Assembly (NCBI RefSeq): GCF_043290135.1
Contig: NC_134700.1
Location: 79,233,000-79,296,999 of the forward strand
Origin: Rhipicephalus microplus
Taxonomy: Eukaryota > Arthropoda > Arachnida > Ixodida > Ixodidae
Direction: 5' to 3'
Length of the DNA: 64,000 nucleotides
The position numbers and the translations under genes are program-made. The notes beneath the pieces are model-generated. The model was not told the DNA's origin. It ran no database searches and saw nothing but the letters and a program-made list of their open reading frames with translations. This document shows, piece after piece, positions 35,276-47,493 of the stretch (position 1 is the stretch's first letter; the number at the start of each line of letters is the position of its first letter).

Positions 35276-38200
35276 TACCGTTGCCTTCGGGTCGACTATA
35301 ATGAACCTTACACGACGGAGGGGGGGGGGGGAGGAGAGGTGCCATAATTTGAAAACTTTCAATATATCTCTCGAATATTTAGTATATGTTTCAAATGAGT
35401 TGGTCATATACTTTAATACCTCAGAACCTAATAAAAACTATTAAAATAAGCACAAGGAATAACATGTTAGGGCACATTAGGCAATATTTATGCGCAATAA
35501 TAGACAAATTAGTTTCAATGCCTCAGGAATCAGTCCTATCGATTATATGATTTGCTGACGTCCCTACCTTCAGTGATCTGGGACGTCGTGGTGAAGCCAC
35601 AAACCCCACAATCTCAGTGGACGTAACGTGTCTGATCCTTGAAGGGCGAACATGTACGCTACTTGGTTTAAGCGTGGCCTCTGCGATTGGCTACGAGCAA
35701 ATCACGTAGGCCATGGTTGAAGAAAGCAACGTGTATAGTTTTATGTGTCTCTTTTCTCTCCTTGTCTCTCGCCATGCTGCCACAAATACTTTCTGATCCT
35801 ACCAGTTCAACGGTTGCATCTTCGCGCTTTCGCCTAAAGAATGAGCTATATTGTCCACAGAGAAGCCTTTAGGAATATCAGAGAATCGTTGCTTGAATAA
35901 AATGATCAGCATATTCAATTGTGGGAAGGACTGACAAACTGCGAAAGTTGCGAAGAAATTTTACTGTAAGCTGTACACGAGTGCGTGTATGAAAGAAAAA
36001 AAAAAGATTGCACCCAAACATATTCAAAGAAAAAAAACCTTTGAGAAAGGAGAGAATAAATATAACAATTATACTTATCAAGAATAAAATGACAAAATAA
36101 CGAATAAAATTGTGCCCCCACCTAAAGTCTGCACCACGTACACGCTTCCATTTTATATGCATTTTCAGAGCCCCTGTACTCAACTCTTCACGGGAGCAAC
36201 ACTGGAAAGGCGGACCAACCCTCCCGGAGGGGAACTCACAATAGGGACGCGTTCATGCATGTCATGCGAGCCCGACTACGTAACCCTAAAGTGCAGCGCA
36301 CCCACCCCTCATTCAAACCCGTACGTTCACGCAGCAAGAACTTGTGGGGACATATGACAGTGATTGACAGCGCTGTCACATGAAAACCTCAATAAATGAA
36401 GCGTGGTTGCTGCGGGTGGTACTGCTGCCACCAAGTACAGCAATAGCAGTTATAATAACATTAATAATAGTAATAATGACAAGAACAACAACATTATTAG
36501 CATACTCATAGGTGAAGTAGAAGAAGAACGAGAAAAAGAAGAAGAGGAAGAAGAAGAAGAAGGAGTAAAAGGAAAATAAACATGACGGGGGTACATGATT
36601 GAGCTATCATAATCATCACCACCTGATGAATCTTCACAAGCTGGGATACGTTAACGAGCCTCCCGACCTAACTCATGATCAAACTCATCACGGTCAAGTC
36701 AATTCATGATCAAAGTCATCCAGCTCATCAAGCCTGTGTGAAAAATAAAACACGGCCCCGAAGCACTCCGCATGAGCCACGTTCACCGACATTTTCAAAG
36801 TCCTCAGGCCATTCGCTAGCGCGTCTAACAATTTATATAATAGTCAGGCTGCACTCAAGCAAAATCCATCAGGCACCTTCGCCCCTTATGCTGTTTATTC
36901 CTTAGGATAATTTCTTTCCGATGTCTCCTGATTGGTGACAAATCACGGCTACGTGAGACGGGCTCGGGGTCAAGCCAATGTCGTTTTAATCATATAATTG
37001 ACTGTCGGTCAGTCAACTTCGAAAAAGCAGTGTTTTGCACCAGAATCAGTTTCCGTCTCTCCTTCTACGCAAAGTCTCGCTAGAAGGCACACAATGCTGG
37101 AACCAGTGAAGCAGTTCCAACGAGCGGGAAACAACACGTAGGCGTTATGTGCAACGATGTGTAGCATCCGGAACGCTTCCATGGATGACGCTCCGGATTT
37201 TTCGAATCATCATGACACTGCAAAGGTTCTTGTGCAATTTATAGCACGACAGTAAAATTTATATAAATCTAGGACCAGCTTTTTGTTATTCAAATTTGTT
37301 CGCCTCTTTCTTATAACGAAAACATTATCCCGGTCTGCTGAGTTGTAAGGCAGTACTAAGATACACGCTGAGCTCTCAGAGTTTCTACCACAACGGTCTG
37401 TCTCTCTCGCTCTCTATCCGTCTCACCATCTTTAGTTAGCAGCTGGTAATGATTCTACGTTTAAAGCCTGCTTCACTAATAAGGTTGTAACGTATCTGAC
37501 AAGCAGCCATAAACGAAACTGATTGACGTGCCCATATTCTACGACATAAAGGTGTAGAATAAAAAAGAAGCGGTTTAACAATCTAAAAAAACGTGGTCGC
37601 TACTATTCAACATTGCCTTGAACTATAAATAGCCAAAGGAACATATCTCTAAATGTCACCTGCATATCAAGTCCTCAAAAGACAATCGCTAGCGGACGCC
37701 ATCTGGCAGGCTCACAGCACTTAAATTAGCCCACAAAGCACCCGCAAAAAGCAGGCGTAAAATGCGTCCACAGTTTCTCGTGCTATTGGCCGCACTGAAG
37801 ACTGCGGTGCTGCGGAAAAATCAACACGGGAGGAACACGCAATTCGAGTGGTTTCAAAGTAACCCTTTTCCTTCGCCTCTTATTCGATCCCACCTTCCAC
37901 ACCTTCGCTCCAAAAGATTGCATTCAACCCTTTAACTACCCGATGATCAAACGGAAGATACGCTCAGATCATTTCAGTAACATGCTCATTTTGTTTGTCT
38001 ATTCACAATTGCTATGAGTCAGAGTCAAATTTTGTTGCAAAGGTTGGGCGACAGATGTGTCTGCAGAGTTTCCCGTGGTAGGTGGTTCTCGAAATTAATA
38101 AAAAAGGAAACAACTGCTGTGGTCAGGTGTGGCCTCCATGTCATGAAAACATTATTCTTTTTTTGCTGCGCGTAAAAAGTAAACTTTTATGTTATTCAAG

Positions 38201-39973
38201 ATGAGCTCTAAAGATGTGCATAGTGACATTGTACTGTCGTCCCATACTCTGTTTTACTTTTTATGCCCACTTTCTCCTTCTAAAGTACAGGGTATAGTCA
38301 AGAGCAAATCTCCTCCGTGCAATTTTTTTCTCTTTTTTCCTTACTATGCTCTATCACTTCCTTTACAGGTAAATGTTATGTACACATTAATAACTTAACT
38401 GATCAAATTTTATTATTTTAACACATGAAACAATCATCTTTATTAAAGAAATACTCGGGCCTTCTGCTGACGCACACAGCAACAAGCTACAATATTCAGG
38501 AACCCGAACGATCCGATTAGCCACAAACGCAATCATGTAGCGGCGGAGGAGTTCGTTCTCGTTTTTATTCAGCTGATGAATAGTTTACTGATTTAAAATG
38601 AAGTTCTGGCCACCAGGGGCTTTTGCAATGATACTGAGTGCGTTGCAAAATATTTTGCTTTTGTGTAGCGCACAAAGCGTTCCTTTATGGGCGTTTATTT
38701 CCGAGAAATTTCTTCCCCAGCCATTCATTGCCCCGCTCTAATGCTCATCAAGAGTGCCCACGAGAGTGTCTCCTAAAATACGTCTGGCTTTAAAAAGAGA
38801 AAAAGCATTTTAAATCTTGCTAAGATACGTTAACTACGTGTTAGCCTCCTAACTAAAACACTCCCAAGGTATTTCTCAAGTTGTAGGTGAAAAGTCATTG
38901 GACAAGAAGAGTCGCTAGAGCCAATGTCTCGACTAACGGTCTTTGTGTCAAGTTGCTCTTTTGAAGAAGACAAAACCATACTTTTCCATCTTTTGTTTAC
39001 CTTCTGCGTTCAAGGTGGAGGTTCACTGTGAAATATTACTGGTCTAAGTGGACATGTAACCCACCTGTACAAATTTATAGTCAAAGTCTTCATTTCGCCC
39101 TTTCACATTACACCAAAATTGAGGATTACATTACGCCGTTGAGGATTACATTGTCAAAGAAGAGGGGACAGTAAAGTGCACAAAGCTCTATCGCCTGCTA
39201 GGAAACAGTTGCAGTGACCAACTCAACAACGCTTGACCCTAGATGGACGACGCCATGGGATGCAACTGAGGCACAGTGAGTCTGAGCGGCTGTTTCCTCG
39301 GCCTGTACTTTCTGCGTGAAGGTCATATCTCAGTTTCTCTGCTTTATGCCCCACCCCAACCATCTACCCCGGACCGCATACAGTTTTTCTTCATGCACCA
39401 CAGTGTACCATTACGCTAAGTTGTGTCCTCCACACAATACCAACCCGCGCCCTGTGATTCACCGTTGCAGCAACCGCACCGGGATCAAATTACTCGTATT
39501 TCTTGTCCAGATGACTACCGCTCGTCACGGATTATCACCGCTGCGTCCGAACGACTGGTGCAGTTTTGCCGGGTCATCTTTCTCTTCATTTCGAATTGTC
39601 TTCGTATTTTGTCGCTTTCGGAACTAGCGCCATAATCTGCTCTCGTCGGTCGCATGTCATAAATTCCTCTCATCTCATCTTCCCGTTTCGTCCCACACTC
39701 GCAGTTGTCTCTCACTGTTGCCGACAGCACACGCCTCTGCGGTGTGGGGTCCTGGGCGAATCACTAAGTGGACAGTGGTCAGAGTACCCTCGCATTCTAT
39801 TAGGCCACAGTAAAGACTTCTGGTGAGACAGCAAACATGATTAGCTCACACGAGGGGGCACTTTTATCACCACTCGCGGTCACGCCCGGCAATCTGCGAC
39901 TCTTTTCCTCAAAGCTCTTGCAAGGCTCGTATTGTGTTACGGGCTCATTGCTGTGCGTAGAAAAAACAACAAG
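35276..39973. other. Non-coding stretch with a GAA-rich microsatellite
   Basis: Nothing coding was recognised. A G12 tract lies at 35320-35331. A purine-rich AGAAGAA repeat occupies about 36521-36575. Confidence 0.5.
36521..36575. repeat. Imperfect GAA/AGG microsatellite
   Basis: Purine-only stretch made of GAA and GAG triplets with few interruptions. Confidence 0.9.
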
Positions 39974-39985
39974 TGATTCCACTAG
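39974..39985. repeat. Left target-site duplication of the RTE insertion
   Basis: TGATTCCACTAG here is repeated exactly at 42953-42964. The two copies bracket the RTE LINE, so they are read as the duplicated target. Confidence 0.85.
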
Positions 39986-40539
39986 AAGGTATTCAAAATC
40001 CGTAAATTATTGCGTTCTGCGAATTCTACTAGTAGCTCTCCTCTGGCGTTTCTAGTACCGATGCCATAATCTCCTACTGCCTGGTCTCCAGCCTGCTTCT
40101 TCCCTACCTTTGCATTAAAGTCGCCCATCACTATAGTATACTGTGTTTTTACCTTACTCATTGCCGATTCCACGTCTTCATAGAAGCTTTCAACTGAAGC
40201 GTCATCATGGCTGGATGTAGGCGCGTAAGCCTGTACTACCTTCATCTTGTATCTTTTATTCAGTTTAATTACGATACCTACCACCCTTTCATTAATGCTA
40301 TAGTATTCCTCTATGTTGCCAGCTATGTTTCTGTGAATGAGGAACCCCACTCCCAGTTCTCTTCTGTCTGCCAAGCCCCTGTAGCAAAGGACGTGCCCAT
40401 TCTGTAGCACCGTATAGGCCTCATCTGTCCTCCTAACCTCACTGAGCCCTATTATATCCCATTTAACACCCTCTAGTTCCTCGAATAGTACAGCTAGACT
40501 TCCCTCACTAGATAAGGTTCTAGCGTTAAACGTTGCCAA
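39982..40539 (-). CDS. RTE LINE endonuclease, N-terminal part (inverted)
   Basis: A 185-residue open frame that would encode most of the APE-type endonuclease, which nicks chromosomal DNA for target-primed reverse transcription. Catalytic motifs are intact: FNART (4-8), GLSEVRR (31-37, metal-binding Glu), VQAYAPTS (102-109) and MGDFNAKVG (138-146). It ends RILNTF followed by a TAG partly contributed by the target duplication. The same RILNTF codons restart on the plus strand at about 40667. The ATG at 40539 is the first in frame, with about 120 bp of GC-rich leader before it. Confidence 0.9.
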   Translation of the reverse strand: MATFNARTLSSEGSLAVLFEELEGVKWDIIGLSEVRRTDEAYTVLQNGHVLCYRGLADRRELGVGFLIHRNIAGNIEEYYSINERVVGIVIKLNKRYKMKVVQAYAPTSSHDDASVESFYEDVESAMSKVKTQYTIVMGDFNAKVGKKQAGDQAVGDYGIGTRNARGELLVEFAERNNLRILNTF

Positions 40540-42952
40540 GTTCAGGTTCCAATGGCGGCCTGTCCGGATCCAGAGATTCTTAGCACCCTCTGCTGCGTTG
40601 CAGATCTGACCGCCGCCGTGGTCAGTTGCTTCGCAGCTGCTGGGGACTGAGGGCCGTGAGTTACGGATTTTGAATACCTTCTACCGAAAACGAGAAAACC
40701 GCAAGTGGACATGGAGGAGCCCTAATGGCGAAAATAAGAACGAAATAGACTTTATAATGAGTGCACACCCTGGAATCGTGCAGGATGTGGAAGTGATTGG
40801 CAAGGTACAATGCAGTGACCATAGAATGGTACGGTCTCGAATTCGCCTAGACTTGAAGAAGGAACGACAGAACTTGATACGCAAGAAGCCAATCAATCAG
40901 CTAGTACTGAGAGGGAAAGTACAGGAATTCAGAGTGTCACTGCAGAACAGGTACTCGGCTCTCAGTGAGGAAACCAACCTTAGCGTAGATACAATGAATG
41001 ATAATCTGACGAGTATCATTATGGAGTGTGCAGTGGAAGTTGGAGGCAGGGTAGTTAGACAGGACACTGGCAAGCTTTCACAGGAAACGAAGAACCTAAT
41101 TAAGAAGCGTCAAATCATGAAAGTGTCAAGTACAACAGACAAAATAGAACTGGCAGAGCTTTCGAAGTTGATTAATAGACGTAAAGTATGCGATGTAAGA
41201 AGGTATAACATGGAGAGAATTGAACACGCTCTGAAAAACGGAGGAAGTGTCAAAGCATTGAAGAGAAAACTTGGGATAGGCAAAAGTCGGATGTATGCAC
41301 TAAGGGACAAAGAAGGCAAAATAACTACCAATATGGATAGGATAGTTAAGATAGCAGAGGAGTTTTACTGGGATCTGTACAGTAGCCGAGACAACCACGA
41401 CCTTAATACTATAAGAACTAGCAGTAACCCAGATTACACCCCACCAGTAATGATAGAAGAAGTCAGAAAAGCTTTGGAGAGCATGCAAAGGGGCAAAGCC
41501 GCTGGTGAGGATCAGGTAACATCAGATCTGCTGAAAGATGGAGGACAGATTGTGTTAGAAAAACTAGCCACCCTGTTTACGAGGTGTCTCCTGGCGGGAA
41601 GAGTACCAGAGTCTTGGAAGAACGCTAACATCATCTTAATACATAAGAAAGGAGATGACAAGGGCTTGAAGAATTACAGGCCGATCAGCTTGCTCTCTGT
41701 AGTATACAAGCTATTTACAAAGGTAATTGCTAACAGAGTAAAGAAAACATTAGAATTCAATCAACCAAAGGAACAAGCAGGATTTCGAACAGGCTACTCA
41801 ACAATTGACCACATTCATACTATCAATCAGGTAATAGAGAAATGCTCAGAGTATAACCAACCACTATACATAGCCTTCATAGATTACGAGAAGGCGTTTG
41901 ATTCAGTAGAAATATCAGCCATCATGCAAACACTGCGGAATCAGGGCGTAGATGAAGTATATATAAACATTCTGGAAGAAATCTATAGGGGATCAACTGC
42001 TACCATAGTGCTTCATAGAGAAAGCAACAGAATACCAATCAAGAAGGGTGTAAGGCAGGGGGACACAATTTCCCCAATGCTGTTTACCGCGTGCCTACAG
42101 GAGGTTTTCAGAAGCCTAGAATGGGAACAGTTAGGGATAAGAGTCAATGGAGAATACCTTAGTAACCTGCGCTTCGCCGATGACATTGCATTGCTGAGTA
42201 ACTCGGGGGACGAATTGCAACTCATGATTACGGAGTTAGACAAGGAGAGCAGAAAAGTGGGTCTTAAAATTAATCTGCAGAAAACGAAAGTAATGTACAA
42301 CAACCTCGGCAAAGAGCAGCGCTTCGAGATAGGTAATAGTGCACTTGAAGTTGTAAAAGACTATGTCTACTTAGGGCAGGTAATAACCGCAGAGCCGAAC
42401 CACGAGATTGAAGTAACTAGAAGAATAAGAATGGGGTGGAGCACCATCGGCAAGCACTCTCAAATTATGACAGGTAGATTGCCACTATCCCTCAAGAGGA
42501 AGGTATATAACAGCTGTATCTTGCCGGTACTTAGCTACGGAGCAGAAACCTGGAGACTTACAAAGAGGGTTCAGCTTAAATTGAGGACGACGCAGCGAGC
42601 AATGGAAAGAAAAATGGTAGGTGTAACCTTAAGAGACAAGAAGAGAGCAGAGTGGATTAGGGAACAAACGGGGGTTAAGGATATCATAGCTGAAATCAAG
42701 AAGAAGAAGTGGACATGGGCAGGGCATGTAGCGCGTAGACAGGATAACCGCTGGTCATTAAGGGTAACTGACAGGATTCCCAGAGAAGGGAAGCGGGTTA
42801 GGGGGAGACAGAAGGTTAGGTGGGCAGATGAGATTAAGAAGTTTGCGGGTATAAATTGGAAGCAGCAAGCACAGGACCGGGTTAACTGGCGGAACATGGG
42901 AGAGGCCTTTGTCCTGCAGTGGACGTAGTCAGGCTGATGATGATGATGATGA
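39986..42952 (+). mobile_element. RTE-clade LINE with an inverted 5' segment (twin-primed insertion)
   Basis: The 3' part (40661-42952) is in plus orientation and includes the end of the endonuclease, the RT and a very short 3' UTR ending in GATGAT repeats, a typical RTE 3' end. The 5' part (39986-40660) lies in the opposite orientation and holds the 5' UTR and the first 185 residues of the endonuclease. The two parts overlap by 22-23 bp (39984-40006 reversed equals 40661-40683, TTACGGATTTTGAATACC plus CTTCT). Identical 12-bp duplications flank the whole. No stops interrupt either part, so this is a young insertion that cannot make a full protein only because of the inversion. Confidence 0.92.
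40661..42928 (+). CDS. RTE LINE ORF2: end of endonuclease plus reverse transcriptase
   Basis: Uninterrupted frame; numbering from the internal ATG at 40670 gives 752 residues. The end of the endonuclease is seen as EIDFIMS (25-31) and CSDHRMV (48-54, catalytic His). RT motifs: KAAGEDQVTSDLL (276-288), NYRPISLLS (335-343), FIDYEKAFDSV (403-413), KGVRQGDTISPMLF (459-472) and RFADDIALLS (501-510, catalytic Asp pair). The C-terminal region has KKWTWAGHVARRQDNRWSL (680-698) and RGRQKVRWADEI, seen in RTE/BovB-type elements. The stop is at 42926-42928, only about 24 bp before the right target duplication. RTE clade is inferred from motifs and the minimal 3' UTR. Confidence 0.93.
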   Translation, partial: LRILNTFYRKRENRKWTWRSPNGENKNEIDFIMSAHPGIVQDVEVIGKVQCSDHRMVRSRIRLDLKKERQNLIRKKPINQLVLRGKVQEFRVSLQNRYSALSEETNLSVDTMNDNLTSIIMECAVEVGGRVVRQDTGKLSQETKNLIKKRQIMKVSSTTDKIELAELSKLINRRKVCDVRRYNMERIEHALKNGGSVKALKRKLGIGKSRMYALRDKEGKITTNMDRIVKIAEEFYWDLYSSRDNHDLNTIRTSSNPDYTPPVMIEEVRKALESMQRGKAAGEDQVTSDLLKDGGQIVLEKLATLFTRCLLAGRVPESWKNANIILIHKKGDDKGLKNYRPISLLSVVYKLFTKVIANRVKKTLEFNQPKEQAGFRTGYSTIDHIHTINQVIEKCSEYNQPLYIAFIDYEKAFDSVEISAIMQTLRNQGVDEVYINILEEIYRGSTATIVLHRESNRIPIKKGVRQGDTISPMLFTACLQEVFRSLEWEQLGIRVNGEYLSNLRFADDIALLSNSGDELQLMITELDKESRKVGLKINLQKTKVMYNNLGKEQRFEIGNSALEVVKDYVYLGQVITAEPNHEIEVTRRIRMGWSTIGKHSQIMTGRLPLSLKRKVYNSCILPVLSYGAETWRLTKRVQLKLRTTQRAMERKMVGVTLRDKKRAEWIREQTGVKDIIAEIKKKKWTWAGHVARRQDNRWSLRVTDRIPREGKRVRGRQKVRWADEIKKFAGINWKQQAQDRVNWRNMGEAFVLQWT

Positions 42953-42964
42953 TGATTCCACTAG
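42953..42964. repeat. Right target-site duplication of the RTE insertion
   Basis: TGATTCCACTAG, identical to 39974-39985. The first TGA could also be read as the end of the GAT tail, so the certain part is GATTCCACTAG. Confidence 0.85.
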
Positions 42965-45900
42965 CGCGGTGATAATATACGTGTGGCCATATTAGGAAGG
43001 GTTACCGGAAATATGGGTGTGCGGCTGAAAAACAACAATATGCCCATTGGAAGGTCTGGTTAGCATCGCAACTGCGTATGGCCCGAGACCTGCGTCACAA
43101 ACCTGGTATGACCTTACTTTAGAAAGCACATGTATTACCTGATATTTAGGATAATATATTGCTTTTAATAGAGTGATGTCATGCATGGCCATATGCTATG
43201 CTATATCCTCTGCCATCCACTTTTCACTCCTCATCCTGACGGCCTTATCCAGCACCCTTACTAAAGTACGCTGACAATGCTATTACTGGTGTTGTCAGCT
43301 TGACGTCGTACACGGCTTACCCTCTGGCTTACTCCATTTCTACTTCTCATCACTCAATCCATGTCCTTTGCTAGCTATTGCTATACTACACATTGCTCTC
43401 TTGCAGACCCATATGCTACGCTTGGCACCGCCTGCGTCACGCCAAGGACGAAGTGAGAAGACGAAATATGACTGCATAAAACGGCATACGAGATGCAACA
43501 GCACGGCCCTCTCAAGTGTTGGGCCCTTGAAAACAATTTTATAGGAGTACATTTTTTACAGCTGCTTTATTTATATTTAGTGCTGGTGGACTAAAAGTCA
43601 CCTGCTGGACGACGCGTGGCATCGCTATGGGGAATGACACACATCAGGATACTTTTACTTCGACAAAAGTGAATTCCGAACCCTGTCGCGTAATCGCATA
43701 CTGACCCTTCTGTTGGGCCGAGTAGGCAGCCTGATGAACGCTGGAAAGAATATGACAGACGCCATGCCGATTCAGCCTGAAAAACAACGTTCTTGTTTGG
43801 CACCTACCCACATAACCGAAAAAAGAAATAAATAATGAAAAAAGCTGTTAATAAAGAAAAATAGAAAGAAAACTGAAAAAGGAAGAAAGAAAAATGGAAA
43901 GAAGGATGGAAGAAAAGAAAAAGTAGAAGTAACGATAGAAATAAAAAAGCAGCACATCTGAAAGGCCCACGTTTAGCTTAGTTTGTGCCCCTTTTTCAAA
44001 CTGTGGACGTACTCCTGAATTATATTCCAGGAGTTTGACCAGAGAGGACAGGCATCGTTGCTACATTTTCACCCTGTCTTGGGAAGGTTTACAGCTCTCC
44101 CATAGTTGAATACTTTTTCTAAACACATTTCGCGCTCTCTTATGTTTGTCTTTGGCATAAATCACACACTGACAATGAAATGTGAGAGCGACCTAAGCAG
44201 ATATTGTATTCACTAACATCTTCGTAAGCAAGCAACCGTACGACCAAATTAATGCCTAAAGTTGTCGTACTCTTTTCACACTATTGCAATAGAAACTACA
44301 TTGACAGTCTCGGCTTGTTTTTGCTGTTGCCGCCACCGCCGTCATGCACCGTATATGTATACGTATCTATATAATGAAAACTCAAGAAAGATAAGAAACC
44401 GCCCGCGCTCGGCACCTAGCTCCTCGCAATGCGCCAACGAACGCTTATCTACCACGCATACTATGCCCCATGGATCGCACTTTCGAAGGGGCAGGTAACC
44501 ACTGTCACATATTAAATCGAGTACATAGTCTGTATGTAGTCATTTATTTTAATGTATGTGGATTGCTCAGCTTGGTCTGCAAAGGCGTCCGCAGAAGAGG
44601 TGTCCATCAAAGCCACGCCAAAAAAAAGCACGTGACCTTTCTCACCGGAACTTACCCTCGGCTGGCCTTGTCGCAATCCGCGTGTGCTACACTATGGTGC
44701 AGTGGAACCAAAAGCGTCAAGTTGAGGCAACAACGACGAAGGTAAACAATACGATCGCTGACACCGCAGATTGATTTAGTTGGTGAGAGCTAATCATATT
44801 ATAATAAAAGAAATTTTGTACACAAGTTAACTAGTAGAACCAATTTTGTCACTGCGATATTGCTGAGAGTTCATTAGTGATTGTTAGACGCCCACATAAA
44901 TGGCATGGTAAAATAGGCACTCAAGATGGCTGCTGCATTTCAGCTGCCTCAGTCAAATGCATAACTTTCACGGCGAACTTGTGAAATATATAAGACATTG
45001 TGCTTCCTGATTCCTAGCATGGTCTGAGTATATCTGAGTATACAAAAATATGAGCAAAATAGCTTACAGCTAAAGTCGCTGTCGGCAAGCGTCTTGTACT
45101 TGGAAATTTTAATTGTTATGGTATTGTCATCATTATCATTGTCACCATTAGCCACCATCGTTGGTGATATCAGACTACTGAAAAATAAAACTCGCATTCT
45201 TTATTCTCCAAACCACACAGTTCTACACGACCTCAATCGTTTTGTGCCAGCAAATGTCTTTATTTAGTCGTTCCACTTGATGTAATGCTCTCCTTGACAA
45301 TTGTATAACAATTGCTTTATTACATAATATTATAATTGGGGACGTAAAGGTTTTGTCCACCAGAGCGCTTCCGCATAGTTTTCACTGTAGCATTGTTGTG
45401 CTCACTTTTGTCTCAATTTCCAAAAGTCTAGAACTATCGTGGTTCTCCAACGCGTTTTTTTTGCCAGCAAGATGCTGTAGAAGCAGTCTGGGTCATGACG
45501 GAGTATGAACCGCTGCTCGCATAACTTTAATTTACTCACGTGTGGCGTCCCGTGCGTTTGACCAAACACCGCCTGCATTTGACTGAGCTCTCAAACAGTG
45601 CAGCGTCTCCGAACGCAAGAGCAGCGTGCCCATCGCTACTTGGAGACCCAGTGTCTTAGGTCTATGGTGTAGGATATACCGTGCTTGGGTACTAAATTCC
45701 AGATCTCCATATTACGGCAAAAAACTAAGATGTCTTATCCAAGAAACCTCCATGGCCTCATCAAACGGAAAAAGTTACGGTCGGTTGCGTCCACCCGAAC
45801 GATGCAAGCAGTGACGTGACCCGAGATTACGGTTCATAACATCATAATGAAGCTAGCTAGTGGAAAATTTTGCCACGTCATTATAGCGTCACACGATGAT

Positions 45901-46100
45901 GCCACAACTTCACGTCATCGGTTGGCCACATGTGGTTCGATCTCGAAGGCACTGCTGCAAAAAGACCATCAGAGATAAAAAGCTGGCATGTTTCTGATCA
46001 TTAGGACACTAACAAGCTACGTTAGGTGCAGAGTGGTTCCTTTGCTGAAAGGAAAGATCCATACATCTGCCTGAAAGAATAGCTGTTTAGAAAAAAAAGT
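42965..46100. other. Non-coding stretch, nothing recognised
   Basis: Includes an A/G-rich segment (43815-43950) of low complexity. Reading frames here are short and match nothing I know. Confidence 0.5.
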
Positions 46101-46141
46101 TTGCCGACTTCGAGTACTTGGTACTCAACTATGGGAGAGCA
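46101..46141 (+). repeat. Single copy of the GAGTAC...GTACTC repeat
   Basis: Contains CGAGTACTTGGTACTCAACT followed by ATGGGAGAGC, close to the block at 5234-5280 and the inverted copy at 52736-52783. Confidence 0.65.
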
Positions 46142-46669
46142 GTGAGCGGTCCCTGGGAGAAGCGACAAGCTTTCTCGCAAGTGGCCACTCGAGGCTTGAT
46201 GACCTAGCTTTCGCCTTTAAGTCATCACTGAGGAATGCATAAGGTGTCCTGCATCAAGGAGGCCATTTTAAAAGAATTCCAACGTCTGGTGAGGAGCAGT
46301 GTGAGGCTGATCTGTGCAGTGAGGCCTGACCTCCAGAAAGGCATCCTGGAATGGTCAGAGAAGGTATAGTAGGCCAAACAGTTCGATCTCCCCTTCATTT
46401 ACCTGATCACCCATTCCTTTTCATAAAGAAAAAAATTTTTAAAATTTGATGCAATCATTTATCTAGACTTTCATTTATTCTCAGGTAAACAACTAGAAAA
46501 TGTTTCTTGAGGACATTTTCTACGGTAACACCCTCAGACCTCCATGTTTCGAGTTCGTGTTGTGAGGTACAAAAAATACCACGAGCGAGCTGCGGGCTCA
46601 CGCGGTCTTTGCATCCTTGGCGTAGGTAAAAACTGCCAGGCCTGCGCGGAACGCGCAGTACAACTTGCT

Positions 46670-46727
46670 GCTTGTAGTATCTGCCTCAGGAGCGTTTTCA
46701 AACACTCCTGAGGCAGATACTACAAGC
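46670..46727. repeat. Hairpin with 23-bp perfect arms
   Basis: 46670-46692 (GCTTGTAGTATCTGCCTC and AGGAG) pairs perfectly with 46705-46727 across a 12-base loop. There is no recognised gene beside it. Confidence 0.88.
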
Positions 46728-46729
46728 AC

Positions 46730-47493
46730 AACAGAATGATACCCACTACATCATAAATTATAACGTTTGTGTAGTAGGGGGGCATCCACCATGCTATTCT
46801 TCGTCATCCTTCGGAGAAGCCTGGTGCCATCTACAAACTTGTATGGCATTATGAGCTGTTACGATCACCGGACCCCCCATCGCTTCGGGGTGCCGCAGCC
46901 GAACAAAGCGGGCAGCCCCAGTGCACTTTGCAGCAACAAGAAAGGCGCGAAACGCGCTTTACAGTATCGCGCGAGGGGTCGAACACGCCTCAGAAGCACA
47001 CCATTGACACTGGTGCGGAGCTGAAATGCGACTCTTCGAGCCTCCGTTCCCCAATTACGGTTTCGACGCCGAGCGCCTAAATACGTGGAAGTGGGGCCTC
47101 GGACTGTGGCTATGTGTCACCGGCTGACAGGATGCCTGCGCACGGCCGTTGTAATGGAATCGAATAGATCGTTATTGTCTTAAGCCACATGACTGTGCAC
47201 AGGTATAATAGTTACCTTGTTCTCAAACCGCACACATCTTTATTGGCCCATCTGCAAGCGCATGCTAAAGAACAAATGTAAAAGATTATGTGCTTCGTTC
47301 TACTAATAAGGTATTTCTGTGTCTAACGCAATCTATGCAATGTATTGAAGTAACTGACTGTTGAAGGTAGATACACAATTGCTGCTTTGCGAGGCTTAGA
47401 ATAGCGCCTGCCTTCCATTCCGCTGGTTGCATGCGAAGAAGTTTCGATTTCTTAGAACGTCTCAGGGCGTCCCTGGGCTGGCGGACTCCCGTA
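46730..47493. other. GC-rich then AT-rich non-coding block upstream of the Tx1-like LINE
   Basis: 46855-47130 is noticeably more GC-rich than its surroundings and starts TGTTACGATCACCGG. It might be a fragment of an LTR, but no matching end was found. The last 100 bp may be the 5' UTR of the LINE that follows. Confidence 0.35.

Noticed and set aside
46855..47130. Solo LTR starting TGTTACG
   Set aside because: No matching GTAACA end or flanking duplication was found; only GC-rich composition supports it.
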